Of a stretch of DNA of 64,000 bases, positions 7,292 to 14,595 are shown piece by piece (position 1 is the stretch's first letter; each line of letters starts with the position of its first letter). Source of the DNA: FEN-1191 sp036490715 (GTDB lineage: Bacteria > Pseudomonadota > Gammaproteobacteria > Steroidobacterales > Steroidobacteraceae). The stretch is from positions 23,143 through 87,142 of the forward strand of contig DASXDL010000004.1 of the NCBI GenBank assembly GCA_036490715.1, read 5' to 3'. The notes beneath the pieces are model-generated. The model had not been told where the DNA came from, made no database searches, and was given only the letters and a program-made list of their open reading frames with translations. The position numbers and the translations under genes are program-made.

Positions 7292-8394
7292 CGCCGGGTG
7301 GCCGTGGCCGCATCGCGGCGCGCGAGCTGCGCGCTCTTGCCGCTCAGGCACTCCAGCAGATCATTCCACGACTTGGTGAACGAGCGCGCACCGTCGCGCT
7401 GCAGCTGCGCGGCGAGCGCGCCCTGCTCGATGCCGCAGCGCTCGAATTCCTTCAGCAGCCGCTCGGCGTCGCCGCCGTCGGCGCTCATCGGTGTACCCAG
7501 GTGGCCATGATCGGCGAAGGCGCGCAGCGTGCCCTCGGGCATGGTGTTGATGGTATCGGGGGCCGCCAGCGCCTCTATATATAAGGTGTCCGAGGCGCTC
7601 GGGTCCTTGGTGCCGGTACTGGCCCACAGCAGCCGTTGCGGCGCTGCGCCCGCATCGGAAAGCTGGCGCATCCGCCCGGATGAGAGCAGCTCGCGGTAGG
7701 CGCGGTAGCTGCGAGCGGCCACCGCAATGCCGAGCCGGTTGCGCAGCCCGGAGGGCACCTTGTCCTGCACCGCCGTGTCCCAGCGGCTCACGAAGATCGA
7801 CGCCACCGAGCGCACCACCGGATCAAGCTTGGCGGCGATGCGCCGCTCGATACCGCGCAGGTAGGCCTCGGCCGCGGCCAGATACTGCTCGCACGAGAAC
7901 AGCAGCGTCACGTTGATCGGAATGCCAGCGAAGATCGATTCCTCGATCGCGCGCAGACCGGCCTTGGTACCGGGAATCTTGATGAAAAGGTTGCGCCGCT
8001 GCGCGCGCGCGTGCAGCTCGCTGGCCGCGGCGATCGTGCCGTCGGCATCGTCGGCCAGCAGCGGTGAGACCTCCAGCGATACCCAGCCGTCGACCCCGGC
8101 GCTGCGCTCGTGCTCCGGCCGGAATAGGTCGGCCGCGCGCGTCAGATCCTCGAGCGCCAGATCGAAGAACAGCGCCTCACCGGATTTGCCGCCGGCCGCC
8201 TTGTCGCGGATAGCCTCGTCGTAAAAACTCGACTCGCGAATCGCCTTATCGAAGATCGTGGGATTGGAGGTCAGTCCGGTGACCGAGTCGTCGGCGATGT
8301 AGCGCGCCAGGGCGCCGCCGGTCAACAATCCACGGGTGATGTTGTCGAGCCATAGGCTCTGGCCCAGCTCGTGCAGTTGGCGGGTTGGCTTCAT
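7288..8394 (-). CDS. tal: Transaldolase
   Basis: A 368-residue class I aldolase of the longer transaldolase type, transferring dihydroxyacetone between sugar phosphates in the non-oxidative pentose phosphate pathway. Diagnostic motifs are GLTSNPTIFDKAI (residues 40-52) and the Schiff-base lysine in NLFIKIPGT (K139), followed by GIPINVTLLFS. LWASTGTKDP gives the later substrate-binding loop. It begins 12 nt after the DUF3096 gene and overlaps the kinase gene by 4 nt. Confidence 0.96.
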   Translation of the reverse strand: MKPTRQLHELGQSLWLDNITRGLLTGGALARYIADDSVTGLTSNPTIFDKAIRESSFYDEAIRDKAAGGKSGEALFFDLALEDLTRAADLFRPEHERSAGVDGWVSLEVSPLLADDADGTIAAASELHARAQRRNLFIKIPGTKAGLRAIEESIFAGIPINVTLLFSCEQYLAAAEAYLRGIERRIAAKLDPVVRSVASIFVSRWDTAVQDKVPSGLRNRLGIAVAARSYRAYRELLSSGRMRQLSDAGAAPQRLLWASTGTKDPSASDTLYIEALAAPDTINTMPEGTLRAFADHGHLGTPMSADGGDAERLLKEFERCGIEQGALAAQLQRDGARSFTKSWNDLLECLSGKSAQLARRDAATATRR

Positions 8395-8406
8395 GGCCCT
8401 AAGGCG

Positions 8407-8559
8407 CTAGACGCGGACCCCGCTGCTGGCCATGAGTCCCACGATCCCGATCAGGATCAGGTAGATGGCCACGATGTAGTTCAGCAGACGCGGCACGATC
8501 AGGATCAGAATGCCGGCGATCAGGGAAATCAGCGGACCGATGCTCAGGCTGACGTGCAT
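8407..8559 (-). CDS. Small membrane protein, DUF3096 family
   Basis: A 50-residue protein made of two hydrophobic helices (ISLIAGILILIVPRLLNYIVAIYLILIGIVGL), the typical form of DUF3096 proteins. The ATG at 8559 has GGAG 7 nt upstream, which decides the start against a longer in-frame frame beginning at 8631. It is the first gene of the leftward six-gene operon ending at 3251. Function unknown; members are often near stress-related genes. Confidence 0.8.
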   Translation of the reverse strand: MHVSLSIGPLISLIAGILILIVPRLLNYIVAIYLILIGIVGLMASSGVRV

Positions 8560-8598
8560 GGATGGGCTCCGGCGGCGTTGGGTACCGCGACGGCGTCC

Positions 8599-8604
8599 AA
8601 TATA
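8599..8604 (-). promoter_or_regulatory. Possible -10 box of the DUF3096-tal operon
   Basis: TATATT on the minus strand, 40 nt upstream of the DUF3096 start, matches the sigma-70 -10 box 5/6. No convincing -35 is found at 16-18 nt, so this is a weak call. The region is the divergent spacer with the SDR gene at 8688. Confidence 0.3.
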
Positions 8605-8687
8605 CTCTCTCACCATGGGGAGTTGCCGCAATTGCCTGCGCTAGCTGACCAGAACGCGGCGATGGCTGACGAGAGCCGCGTGCAGCC

Positions 8688-9455
8688 ATGAAACCGTCCG
8701 AAGCGCGCGCGATCATCAGCGGCGGCGCCTCCGGGCTGGGCCTAGCGGCGGCCCAGGCGATTGTCCAGGCCGGTGGCCAGGCGGTGCTGCTTGACGTCAA
8801 CCAGGATCAGGCAGCCGCCGCCGCTGCCGGGCTGGGTGCGCGCGCTTCGTACCTGTGCGCCGACGTTACCCGCGAGTCCGAGATCGACGCCGCCCTGATC
8901 AAGGCGTGCGAGCACATGGGTGGTTTGAACGTCGCGGTCAACTGCGCCGGTATCGGCAGCGCCGCACGGCTGCTGGGCCGTCAAGGCCCGATGCCGGCGG
9001 AATTCTTTCGCCGCGTGATCGAGGTTAATCTCGTGGGCACGCTGCTGGTGTGTCGCGGTGCCGCCGCGGCCATGCAGCGCAACGAGCCCGGGCCGGATGG
9101 CGAGCGTGGTGTGATCGTGATGACCGCGTCGGTATCGGCGTTCGAAGGCCAGATCGGCCAGATCGCCTACTCGGCCTCCAAGGGCGGCATCGTGTCGATG
9201 ACATTGCCGATGGCGCGTGAGCTGGCCTCCTCCGGCATCCGCGTCGTCTCGATCGCACCCGGCGTCTTCCTGACGCCGATGCTGGCCTCGATGTCGAGCG
9301 AGGTTCAGGCCTCGCTCGGCCAGCAGGTGCCATTTCCGCCGCGGCTGGGTCAGCCGGAGGAATACGCCGCCCTGGTGCTGCAGATTCTGGAGAACCGCAT
9401 GTTTAACGGCACCACCATCCGGCTCGATGGCGCGATGCGCATGCAGTCGCGCTAG
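8688..9455 (+). CDS. SDR oxidoreductase, 3-hydroxyacyl-CoA dehydrogenase type II-like
   Basis: A 255-residue classical SDR with SGGASGLGLAAA (residues 11-22), the D-V-N acidic NAD-selecting loop (LLDVNQD), NCAGIG, and catalytic Ser/Tyr/Lys in ASVSAFEGQIGQIAYSASKGG. The FEGQIGQIAYSASKGG and IAPGVFLTPML segments closely resemble HSD17B10-like 3-hydroxyacyl-CoA dehydrogenases, so NAD-dependent oxidation of short 3-hydroxyacyl-CoA is the best guess. The C-terminal NGTTIRLDGAMRM also fits. It is divergent from the DUF3096 operon and followed 24 nt later by an M28 peptidase gene. Confidence 0.88.
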   Translation: MKPSEARAIISGGASGLGLAAAQAIVQAGGQAVLLDVNQDQAAAAAAGLGARASYLCADVTRESEIDAALIKACEHMGGLNVAVNCAGIGSAARLLGRQGPMPAEFFRRVIEVNLVGTLLVCRGAAAAMQRNEPGPDGERGVIVMTASVSAFEGQIGQIAYSASKGGIVSMTLPMARELASSGIRVVSIAPGVFLTPMLASMSSEVQASLGQQVPFPPRLGQPEEYAALVLQILENRMFNGTTIRLDGAMRMQSR

Positions 9456-9479
9456 TGCGCATGGTTTAGGATGGCGCCC

Positions 9480-10931
9480 ATGGAAATTTGCTACCGGATC
9501 ACACGCGCCGGCATCACCGCCCTGGCCATCGCCATCGCCAGTGCGGCGGTAGCGGCCGAGCCGGCCGCGCCGGCGCTCGACCCGCAGCTGGCCGCGACCC
9601 TGGCGCAGCTGCGCGATGCCGCCATGAACAGCGACTGGAGCTGGCAGCACCTGGAGGAACTCACCGATCGCATCGGGCCGCGGCTGTCGGGATCCGCGCA
9701 GCTGGCAGCCGCCATCTCGCAGGTGTCGGCCGACATGCATCTGCCGGGGGTCGACGTGCGGCTGCAACCGGCGAAGATTCCGCACTGGGTGCGCGGCGAT
9801 GAGCGCGCCGAGCTGGTCGACTACCCGGGACGCCCGCAGGGTTTGATACAGCCACTGCATCTGACCGCGCTCGGCAGCTCCTCGGCCACGCCGGCCGCAG
9901 GACTAACCGCGCGCGTGATTGTGGTGCACGATTTCGACGAGCTGCACGCCCGCGCTGCCGACGTGCGCGGCAACATCGTGCTGTTCGAGGCGCGCTTCGA
10001 TCAGCACCTGGCCGACAACGGCGAGGCCATGCGCGCCTATGAGGAGGCCGGTCAATACCGATTTCTCGGTCCCTCAGCGGCCGCCGAGCTCGGTGCCGCC
10101 GCAGCGCTGGTGCGCTCGATCGGCGGCGCCGACTTTCGCCTGCCGCACACCGGCGCCACGATCTTCAAGCCCGGTCAGCCGGCGATTCCCTCGGCCGCCC
10201 TGGCGGCCGAGGATGCCGACCTGGTGACGCGCCTGGCGGCCCAGGGCGCGGTCACGATGAAGCTGGTGCTCACGCCCAAGACGCTGCCTGATGTGGACAG
10301 CGCCAATGTGATCGCTGACTGGCCCGGCAGCGAGCGCCCGGACGAGTATGTGGTGGTGTCCGGCCACCTGGACTCCTGGGACCTGGCCACCGGCGCCACC
10401 GACGATGGCGTTGGAGCGATGGCGGCCGCCGGCGTGATCCACGTGCTGCAGCAGCTCAACGTGCATGCCCGCCGCACCATACGGTTCATCGGCTGGACCA
10501 ATGAGGAGAACGGCGGCCGCGGCAACAAGGCGTATTTCAGTTCGGTGCAATCCGCGATCGGCACGCAAGCCGCGGCGATCGAAAGCGATTCGGGTGCCGG
10601 CCGTGCGATCGGCATCCTCGCCGGCATCACGCCCGGCTCGGTGGCCACGCTGGAAGCGCTGCTTCCGGTCCTGGCGCCGATCGGCGCCGGCACGCTCGAG
10701 CGCCGCGACGATGAGATCGATGCCGATATCGGTCCGCTGCAGCAGGCCGGCGTGCCGGCGTTCGCACCGCTGGTAGACACCCGCCATTACTTTGACTACC
10801 ACCACACTGCCGCCGACACGCTCGATAAGGTCGACCCGCAGAATCTCAGAAGCCAGGTGGCGACCATGGCGGTACTGGCCTTCTATCTGGCGCAGCTGCC
10901 CGAACCGCTGCCGCGGCTGCCGCCCTCGTAG
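9480..10931 (+). CDS. Secreted M28 family metallopeptidase
   Basis: About 483 residues with an N-terminal signal peptide (hydrophobic ALAIAIASAAVAAEP). The di-zinc M28 set is visible: GHLDSWD (His, Asp), ATDDGVG (bridging Asp), NEENGG (catalytic and ligand Glu pair), ESDSGAG (Asp), and HYFDYHHTAAD (final His). A protease-associated-like insert lies between signal and catalytic domain. Probably an aminopeptidase or carboxypeptidase Q-like enzyme acting in the periplasm. The ATG at 9480 is preferred over one at 9471 because AGGA lies 9 nt upstream. Confidence 0.9.
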   Translation: MEICYRITRAGITALAIAIASAAVAAEPAAPALDPQLAATLAQLRDAAMNSDWSWQHLEELTDRIGPRLSGSAQLAAAISQVSADMHLPGVDVRLQPAKIPHWVRGDERAELVDYPGRPQGLIQPLHLTALGSSSATPAAGLTARVIVVHDFDELHARAADVRGNIVLFEARFDQHLADNGEAMRAYEEAGQYRFLGPSAAAELGAAAALVRSIGGADFRLPHTGATIFKPGQPAIPSAALAAEDADLVTRLAAQGAVTMKLVLTPKTLPDVDSANVIADWPGSERPDEYVVVSGHLDSWDLATGATDDGVGAMAAAGVIHVLQQLNVHARRTIRFIGWTNEENGGRGNKAYFSSVQSAIGTQAAAIESDSGAGRAIGILAGITPGSVATLEALLPVLAPIGAGTLERRDDEIDADIGPLQQAGVPAFAPLVDTRHYFDYHHTAADTLDKVDPQNLRSQVATMAVLAFYLAQLPEPLPRLPPS

Positions 10932-10940
10932 ACTGCTTGC

Positions 10941-10985
10941 GGCGGGAGCAGACGCCGCGCGGCGGCTGCTGACGCTGCTCCCGCC
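10941..10985. terminator. Bidirectional hairpin between convergent genes
   Basis: GGCGGGAGCAG (10941-10951) and CTGCTCCCGCC (10975-10985) are perfect 11-bp inverted arms, with a further CCGCGCGG palindrome inside the loop. It lies exactly between the convergent M28 peptidase and BON-domain genes, so it likely acts as a terminator or RNA end for both; no T-run is present on either side. A 12-bp direct repeat, CTGACGCTGCTC (10969-10980 and 10990-11001), overlaps the right arm. Confidence 0.6.
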
Positions 10986-11000
10986 CTCACTGACGCTGCT

Positions 11001-11633
11001 CTAGCCCGCCGTCGACTTGAGCTGCGTCGTGTCGACGCTCTTCACGCCTTCGACTTTCTCCGCCAGGTCTTTGACATGCGCCACCGCATCGCTATTGGGC
11101 AGCGTCCCATGCAGCATCACGACGCCGTTGAGGGTCTTGACGCCGACCTTGAAGCCCTTGCTGACGCTGTCGGCCAGGATCTCGGACTTCACCTTGGTGG
11201 TGATCCAGCTATCCGATCCGACGCGCTCGGACTTGGCCACCGCCTTGTGCACCGAGCCATTGCTCGATCCGGAGACCAGCTCGTTGTCGACGCTCTTGAC
11301 GCCGTGCACGTTCGAGGCAAGTTCCTCGGCCGCTGCCTTGGCATCCGAGCTCGCCGCCGAGCCCGTCAGCGTCACCACGCCGTTGGTGGTCTTGACCTTG
11401 ATATGCGAGCCCTTGATGCGATCATCGTCAAGAAAGGCCGCGCGTACCTTGGTCGTGATCGCGCTGTCGCCGATCGCGGCGCCGACGCTATCGCTGTGGG
11501 CGGTGGGCGCGCTGTCGGAGGCATCGCTCGAAGCATAAGCGCTCAACGCCAGGCCCAATCCGAACCCGGCTGCTACGCCCGTCAAGGTCATCGCTACGGT
11601 GCGCGCGGCGCGGGGTCTTCGTGAATTATCCAT
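11001..11633 (-). CDS. Periplasmic protein with two BON domains (OsmY-like)
   Basis: A 210-residue protein with an N-terminal hydrophobic export segment (residues 11-33) and two BON repeats of about 65 residues, each with DSAITTKVR.. / DSWITTKVK.. at the start and a G-V-x-x-L-x-G core (NGVVTLTGSA, NGVVMLHGTL). OsmY-type BON proteins bind or protect membranes in osmotic and envelope stress. GGAAGGAG lies 9 nt before the ATG at 11633, setting the start. It lies 37 nt downstream of the DUF1328 gene and the two probably share a transcript. Confidence 0.9.
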   Translation of the reverse strand: MDNSRRPRAARTVAMTLTGVAAGFGLGLALSAYASSDASDSAPTAHSDSVGAAIGDSAITTKVRAAFLDDDRIKGSHIKVKTTNGVVTLTGSAASSDAKAAAEELASNVHGVKSVDNELVSGSSNGSVHKAVAKSERVGSDSWITTKVKSEILADSVSKGFKVGVKTLNGVVMLHGTLPNSDAVAHVKDLAEKVEGVKSVDTTQLKSTAG

Positions 11634-11670
11634 CTCATTTATCTCCTTCCAGGTTGGTGCTGAGCTCGCG

Positions 11671-11841
11671 TCAGACGGTCGGACCGGCGCGCCGTCCGAG
11701 CAGCAACGACACGACGAACAGGACCAGAAACACAAAGAACAGGATCTTCGCGATACCGACCGCAGCACCGGCCACTCCGAAGAAGCCGAGCGCGCCGGCG
11801 ATCAGCGCGATGATCAGAAACACTACTGAGTAATAGAGCAT
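11671..11841 (-). CDS. DUF1328 small membrane protein
   Basis: A 56-residue protein of two hydrophobic helices with the family pattern MLYYSVVFLIIALIAG, then GFFGVAGAAVGIAKILFF, ending in a polar GRRAG tail. Start fixed by GGGAG upstream of the ATG at 11841. DUF1328 (YtjA-like) genes are often stress-induced and occur with BON and CsbD genes, as here. Molecular function unknown. Confidence 0.9.
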   Translation of the reverse strand: MLYYSVVFLIIALIAGALGFFGVAGAAVGIAKILFFVFLVLFVVSLLLGRRAGPTV

Positions 11842-11868
11842 GTTTATTCTCCCGTGCATCGCGCCTCA

Positions 11869-11918
11869 CGCTCACCACCGGTGAGCGCATAAGCGCGACC
11901 TTTGCGCGCGAAGTTATA
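11869..11918 (-). promoter_or_regulatory. DUF1328-BON leader: -10 box and 5' hairpin
   Basis: On the minus strand TATAAC (plus 11913-11918) is a 5/6 match to a -10 box. The predicted leader then contains a perfect 8-bp inverted repeat, CGCTCACC/GGTGAGCG (plus 11869-11876 and 11880-11887) with a 3-nt loop, 28 nt before the DUF1328 ATG. It may be a repressor site or a leader hairpin. No good -35 is evident. Confidence 0.4.
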
Positions 11919-12100
11919 CCGAAAGGCGGCGTCCCGGCCCTGCCGCAAGCGCCGCATCAGGGTGTCGGCTCCGTCCGATACGAGGCTGAAATGCTGGCGC
12001 ACGGTCGGAACCGTCCGACGGCATAAGCTCAGCGGCAGCGCATGGACCGAGCGAGCGCCCGGCTCATACTGATCGCAGCAGTTCACCCAAGGAGCAAGGC

Positions 12101-12289
12101 ATGAACAAGGATCAGGTCGAAGGACGCATTGAAGAGGCCAAGGGCAAAGTCAAGGAAGTGGCCGGACACGTGGCCGGCAAGCCCGACGTCGAGGCGCGCG
12201 GCACGGCCCAGAAGGTCGGCGGCACCGTGCAGAAGAGCTACGGCGATCTGAAAGAGGACGTCAAGGACGAGCTGAAGAAGGATCGCTAA
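12101..12289 (+). CDS. CsbD family stress protein
   Basis: A 62-residue, highly charged hydrophilic protein beginning MNKDQVEGRIEEAKGKVKE, the standard CsbD start, and ending with a Lys/Asp-rich tail. AAGGAG sits 7 nt before the ATG. CsbD was first known as a sigma-B-dependent stress protein in Bacillus; the role in proteobacteria is undefined. It is divergent from the DUF1328-BON pair, giving three small stress-type genes around one 260-bp spacer. Confidence 0.92.
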   Translation: MNKDQVEGRIEEAKGKVKEVAGHVAGKPDVEARGTAQKVGGTVQKSYGDLKEDVKDELKKDR

Positions 12290-12302
12290 GCTGGCGAATA
12301 GC

Positions 12303-14594
12303 CTAGGGCCGCAGGTGAAACCCTGCGGCCACCAGCGTGCTGTCGCCATCATAGTGCGGCACCGCTGTGGTCGGCCGCGACTGCTGTAACGGCAATCCCG
12401 CCGGCGGCAACGCGAAACTGACATCGATCACCTCGCCCGCCACGTCCTGCGCTGGCGCATCGAAACTCAGCTCCAGCCCCTGCGGCTGCGCGCCATACCA
12501 GGACCACTGGCTAGAGCCGTCCGGCAACAGCGCCAGCGCCGAGCGCGTTGTGTCACCGGCGCCACTGGCGATCTCCACCATCCGCACCCGCGCCTGCGCC
12601 GTGAATCGCAGCATGAGGCGCGGCGCCTCGCGTGCCGAACGCACCGCAACCCGGTAGTGCACGCCGTTGTCGGTCGGGGTGGCACTCAGCAGCGTCAGCT
12701 GCGGCGGTGCCAGCGCCAGCGTGGGTGCCGGTGCCGACCAAATCCGGCGATCCCAGGGGTATAACGGCGGCGGCCGGTGCTGGAAGTCACCGGCGCGCTG
12801 CACCGAGACGGGCAACGGATTGACCTCCGGATCGGCGATCCAGTCCGCCTGCTGCCGATCGGCTTGCAGCAGGTAGCGCAAGGTCAGCGGTTGCGGCCGA
12901 TCCTGGGTGTGGGCCGGCAGCCGCATCGCGATCAGCACACCGGCGAGGCTCACGAGGGCGCAGGTTCCGATCACTCGATACTGCAGCGGTCGGGCGACCT
13001 GGGCAATGAGCGCAGTGAGCCCGAAGCCGGCAAAGATCACGTTCAGGGCAATCAGGACGAGCGCCTCATTGCCCAGTGCGACGTAGACCGGCACCAGAAT
13101 CGGCCACAGCAGCGCGAAGCACACCACGCACAGCGTCAGCGCCGGCCATAGCGGTGCGCTCATCATTCGGCGCAGTGCGCTTAGTATCGCGATCAGCGCG
13201 GCGATCGCCGGCAACAGACCCAGGTAGCTGCCGCCGCGTAACCAGCGCGCGAGCGCCGCGCCGATCAGCGCGGTCAACAGCACCGCGGCAAAGGTCGGCG
13301 CCCACGGGCGGCCGCCTGACAGCACCCGGCCGGCAACGGCGATGACGCCTAGCCCAAGCGCCGCGAAGCTCATCTCAAGCGCGAACGGATGGGCCAGGAT
13401 TCCGGCTTCACCGCCCAGGCTGACGACACCCAGTCCGCGCAGCGCCAAGAGCAGCGCGACCGCCGCGAGCGCGCCGGCCACGAGCGCGCCCATCAGAGCG
13501 CCGGCCGCCCACAGCAGCGAGCGCGCATCGAGCCATCGCCGCTGCGCCAGCTGCAGCCCGACCCAGGCCAGCAGCGCCAGCAGCAGCAAGCTGATCGGCA
13601 CCACGTAAATGTGCGGGAAGCGCACCAGCCAGGCGCGGAAAACATCGAAGAACACCGCCTCGCCCGCCGCGTGCGGGCCGGGAGCGGCATTTGCCAGTGC
13701 CAGCACGCTGGCCAGCGCATTTTGACCCTGATCCTGCAGGCTCGCGGCACTGGCATGCCGGTAATCGTCCAGCGGCGTGTGATAGCGCGCGACGTCACCG
13801 ATGAAGGCGAAGTTGAAGCCCTGGTAGCCGGCCTGCTTGTAGACCGTGAAGTCAGTACTGTGCGGCATCAACTGGTAGACCGCGTAGTAGAGCGAGTTGG
13901 TCAGCGGTCGGGCAATCGCAGCGGCGTAGCGCTGCATCAGCCAGCGATTGTCGCTGCCGGTCTCAAACATGAGGCTCGGGCCTGAGCCGCCGCGGGCATC
14001 CAAGTTCACGGCCGCGCTGACCGTGCTCGCCCAGCGGTGATAGTGCACGAACGCGCGCGCGCCAAGCAGATCGGCCTCTTCGCCGTCAGCGAACAGCAGG
14101 ATGATCGATTGGCGCGGCCGCGGCAGATGCTGCAGCGTGCGCGCGATCTCGAGCAGCGCCGCGACGCCAACGCCGTCGTCCGAGGCGCCGGGGCCGGCTG
14201 GTACGGAGTCATAGTGCGCATCCAGCAGCACGGCGTGATCGGCGCCGTCCCCGCTGCCCGGCAGTCGCGCCAGGATGTTGGTCGGTGTGCCGCACACGCC
14301 CTCAAGGCCACACACCAGCACGCCGCCCTGCAGCTCGGGCTCAAGACCCAGAGCGCGCAGCGCCGTGAGGATGCGCGTGCGGGTACGCTCGGCGGCTGCA
14401 CTGCCGATCGGGTGCGGCACGTCATCCCCCACTAAGGACTGCAGCTGCGTCAAGGCGCGGGCGGCCGAGAACTGCGTGGGCGGCGCCTGCGGCGGAAACG
14501 GTGCGGCGGGCCGGTAATCTTGCAGCGCCGCCAGCCACGCCGCGCCGATCAGCAGCAGCGCCAGCGCCAGCGCACGAGTCGGTGTGAGGGCCAA
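12303..14594 (-). CDS. Membrane-anchored M28 peptidase (ERMP1/FXNA-like)
   Basis: A 763-residue protein: an N-terminal membrane anchor (residues 5-25), an extracytoplasmic M28 peptidase domain to about residue 310, then eight or so transmembrane helices and a C-terminal beta-rich domain. Zinc ligands and catalytic residues are seen in LLDAHYDSVP, GASDDGVG, ADGEEADLLG and the later D-F-x-x-Y and Y-H-T-P-L-D segment. This architecture resembles the eukaryotic ER/vacuolar M28 membrane proteases. Its start lies 1 nt after the GH15 stop. A 9-bp GC hairpin (12307-12315 with 12322-12330) is formed by its last codons. Confidence 0.9.
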   Translation of the reverse strand: MALTPTRALALALLLIGAAWLAALQDYRPAAPFPPQAPPTQFSAARALTQLQSLVGDDVPHPIGSAAAERTRTRILTALRALGLEPELQGGVLVCGLEGVCGTPTNILARLPGSGDGADHAVLLDAHYDSVPAGPGASDDGVGVAALLEIARTLQHLPRPRQSIILLFADGEEADLLGARAFVHYHRWASTVSAAVNLDARGGSGPSLMFETGSDNRWLMQRYAAAIARPLTNSLYYAVYQLMPHSTDFTVYKQAGYQGFNFAFIGDVARYHTPLDDYRHASAASLQDQGQNALASVLALANAAPGPHAAGEAVFFDVFRAWLVRFPHIYVVPISLLLLALLAWVGLQLAQRRWLDARSLLWAAGALMGALVAGALAAVALLLALRGLGVVSLGGEAGILAHPFALEMSFAALGLGVIAVAGRVLSGGRPWAPTFAAVLLTALIGAALARWLRGGSYLGLLPAIAALIAILSALRRMMSAPLWPALTLCVVCFALLWPILVPVYVALGNEALVLIALNVIFAGFGLTALIAQVARPLQYRVIGTCALVSLAGVLIAMRLPAHTQDRPQPLTLRYLLQADRQQADWIADPEVNPLPVSVQRAGDFQHRPPPLYPWDRRIWSAPAPTLALAPPQLTLLSATPTDNGVHYRVAVRSAREAPRLMLRFTAQARVRMVEIASGAGDTTRSALALLPDGSSQWSWYGAQPQGLELSFDAPAQDVAGEVIDVSFALPPAGLPLQQSRPTTAVPHYDGDSTLVAAGFHLRP

Positions 14595-14595
14595 G

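Noticed and set aside
7571..7584. TATATATAA-like AT-rich tract inside tal (also at 35634 and 55688)
   Set aside because: Three AT-rich TATATA tracts share no flanking sequence; the first lies within coding sequence. Not a repeat family.
10969..11001. 12-bp direct repeat CTGACGCTGCTC, period 21, as a minisatellite or CRISPR-like repeat
   Set aside because: Only two copies and one includes the BON gene's end; probably a small local duplication next to the terminator hairpin.
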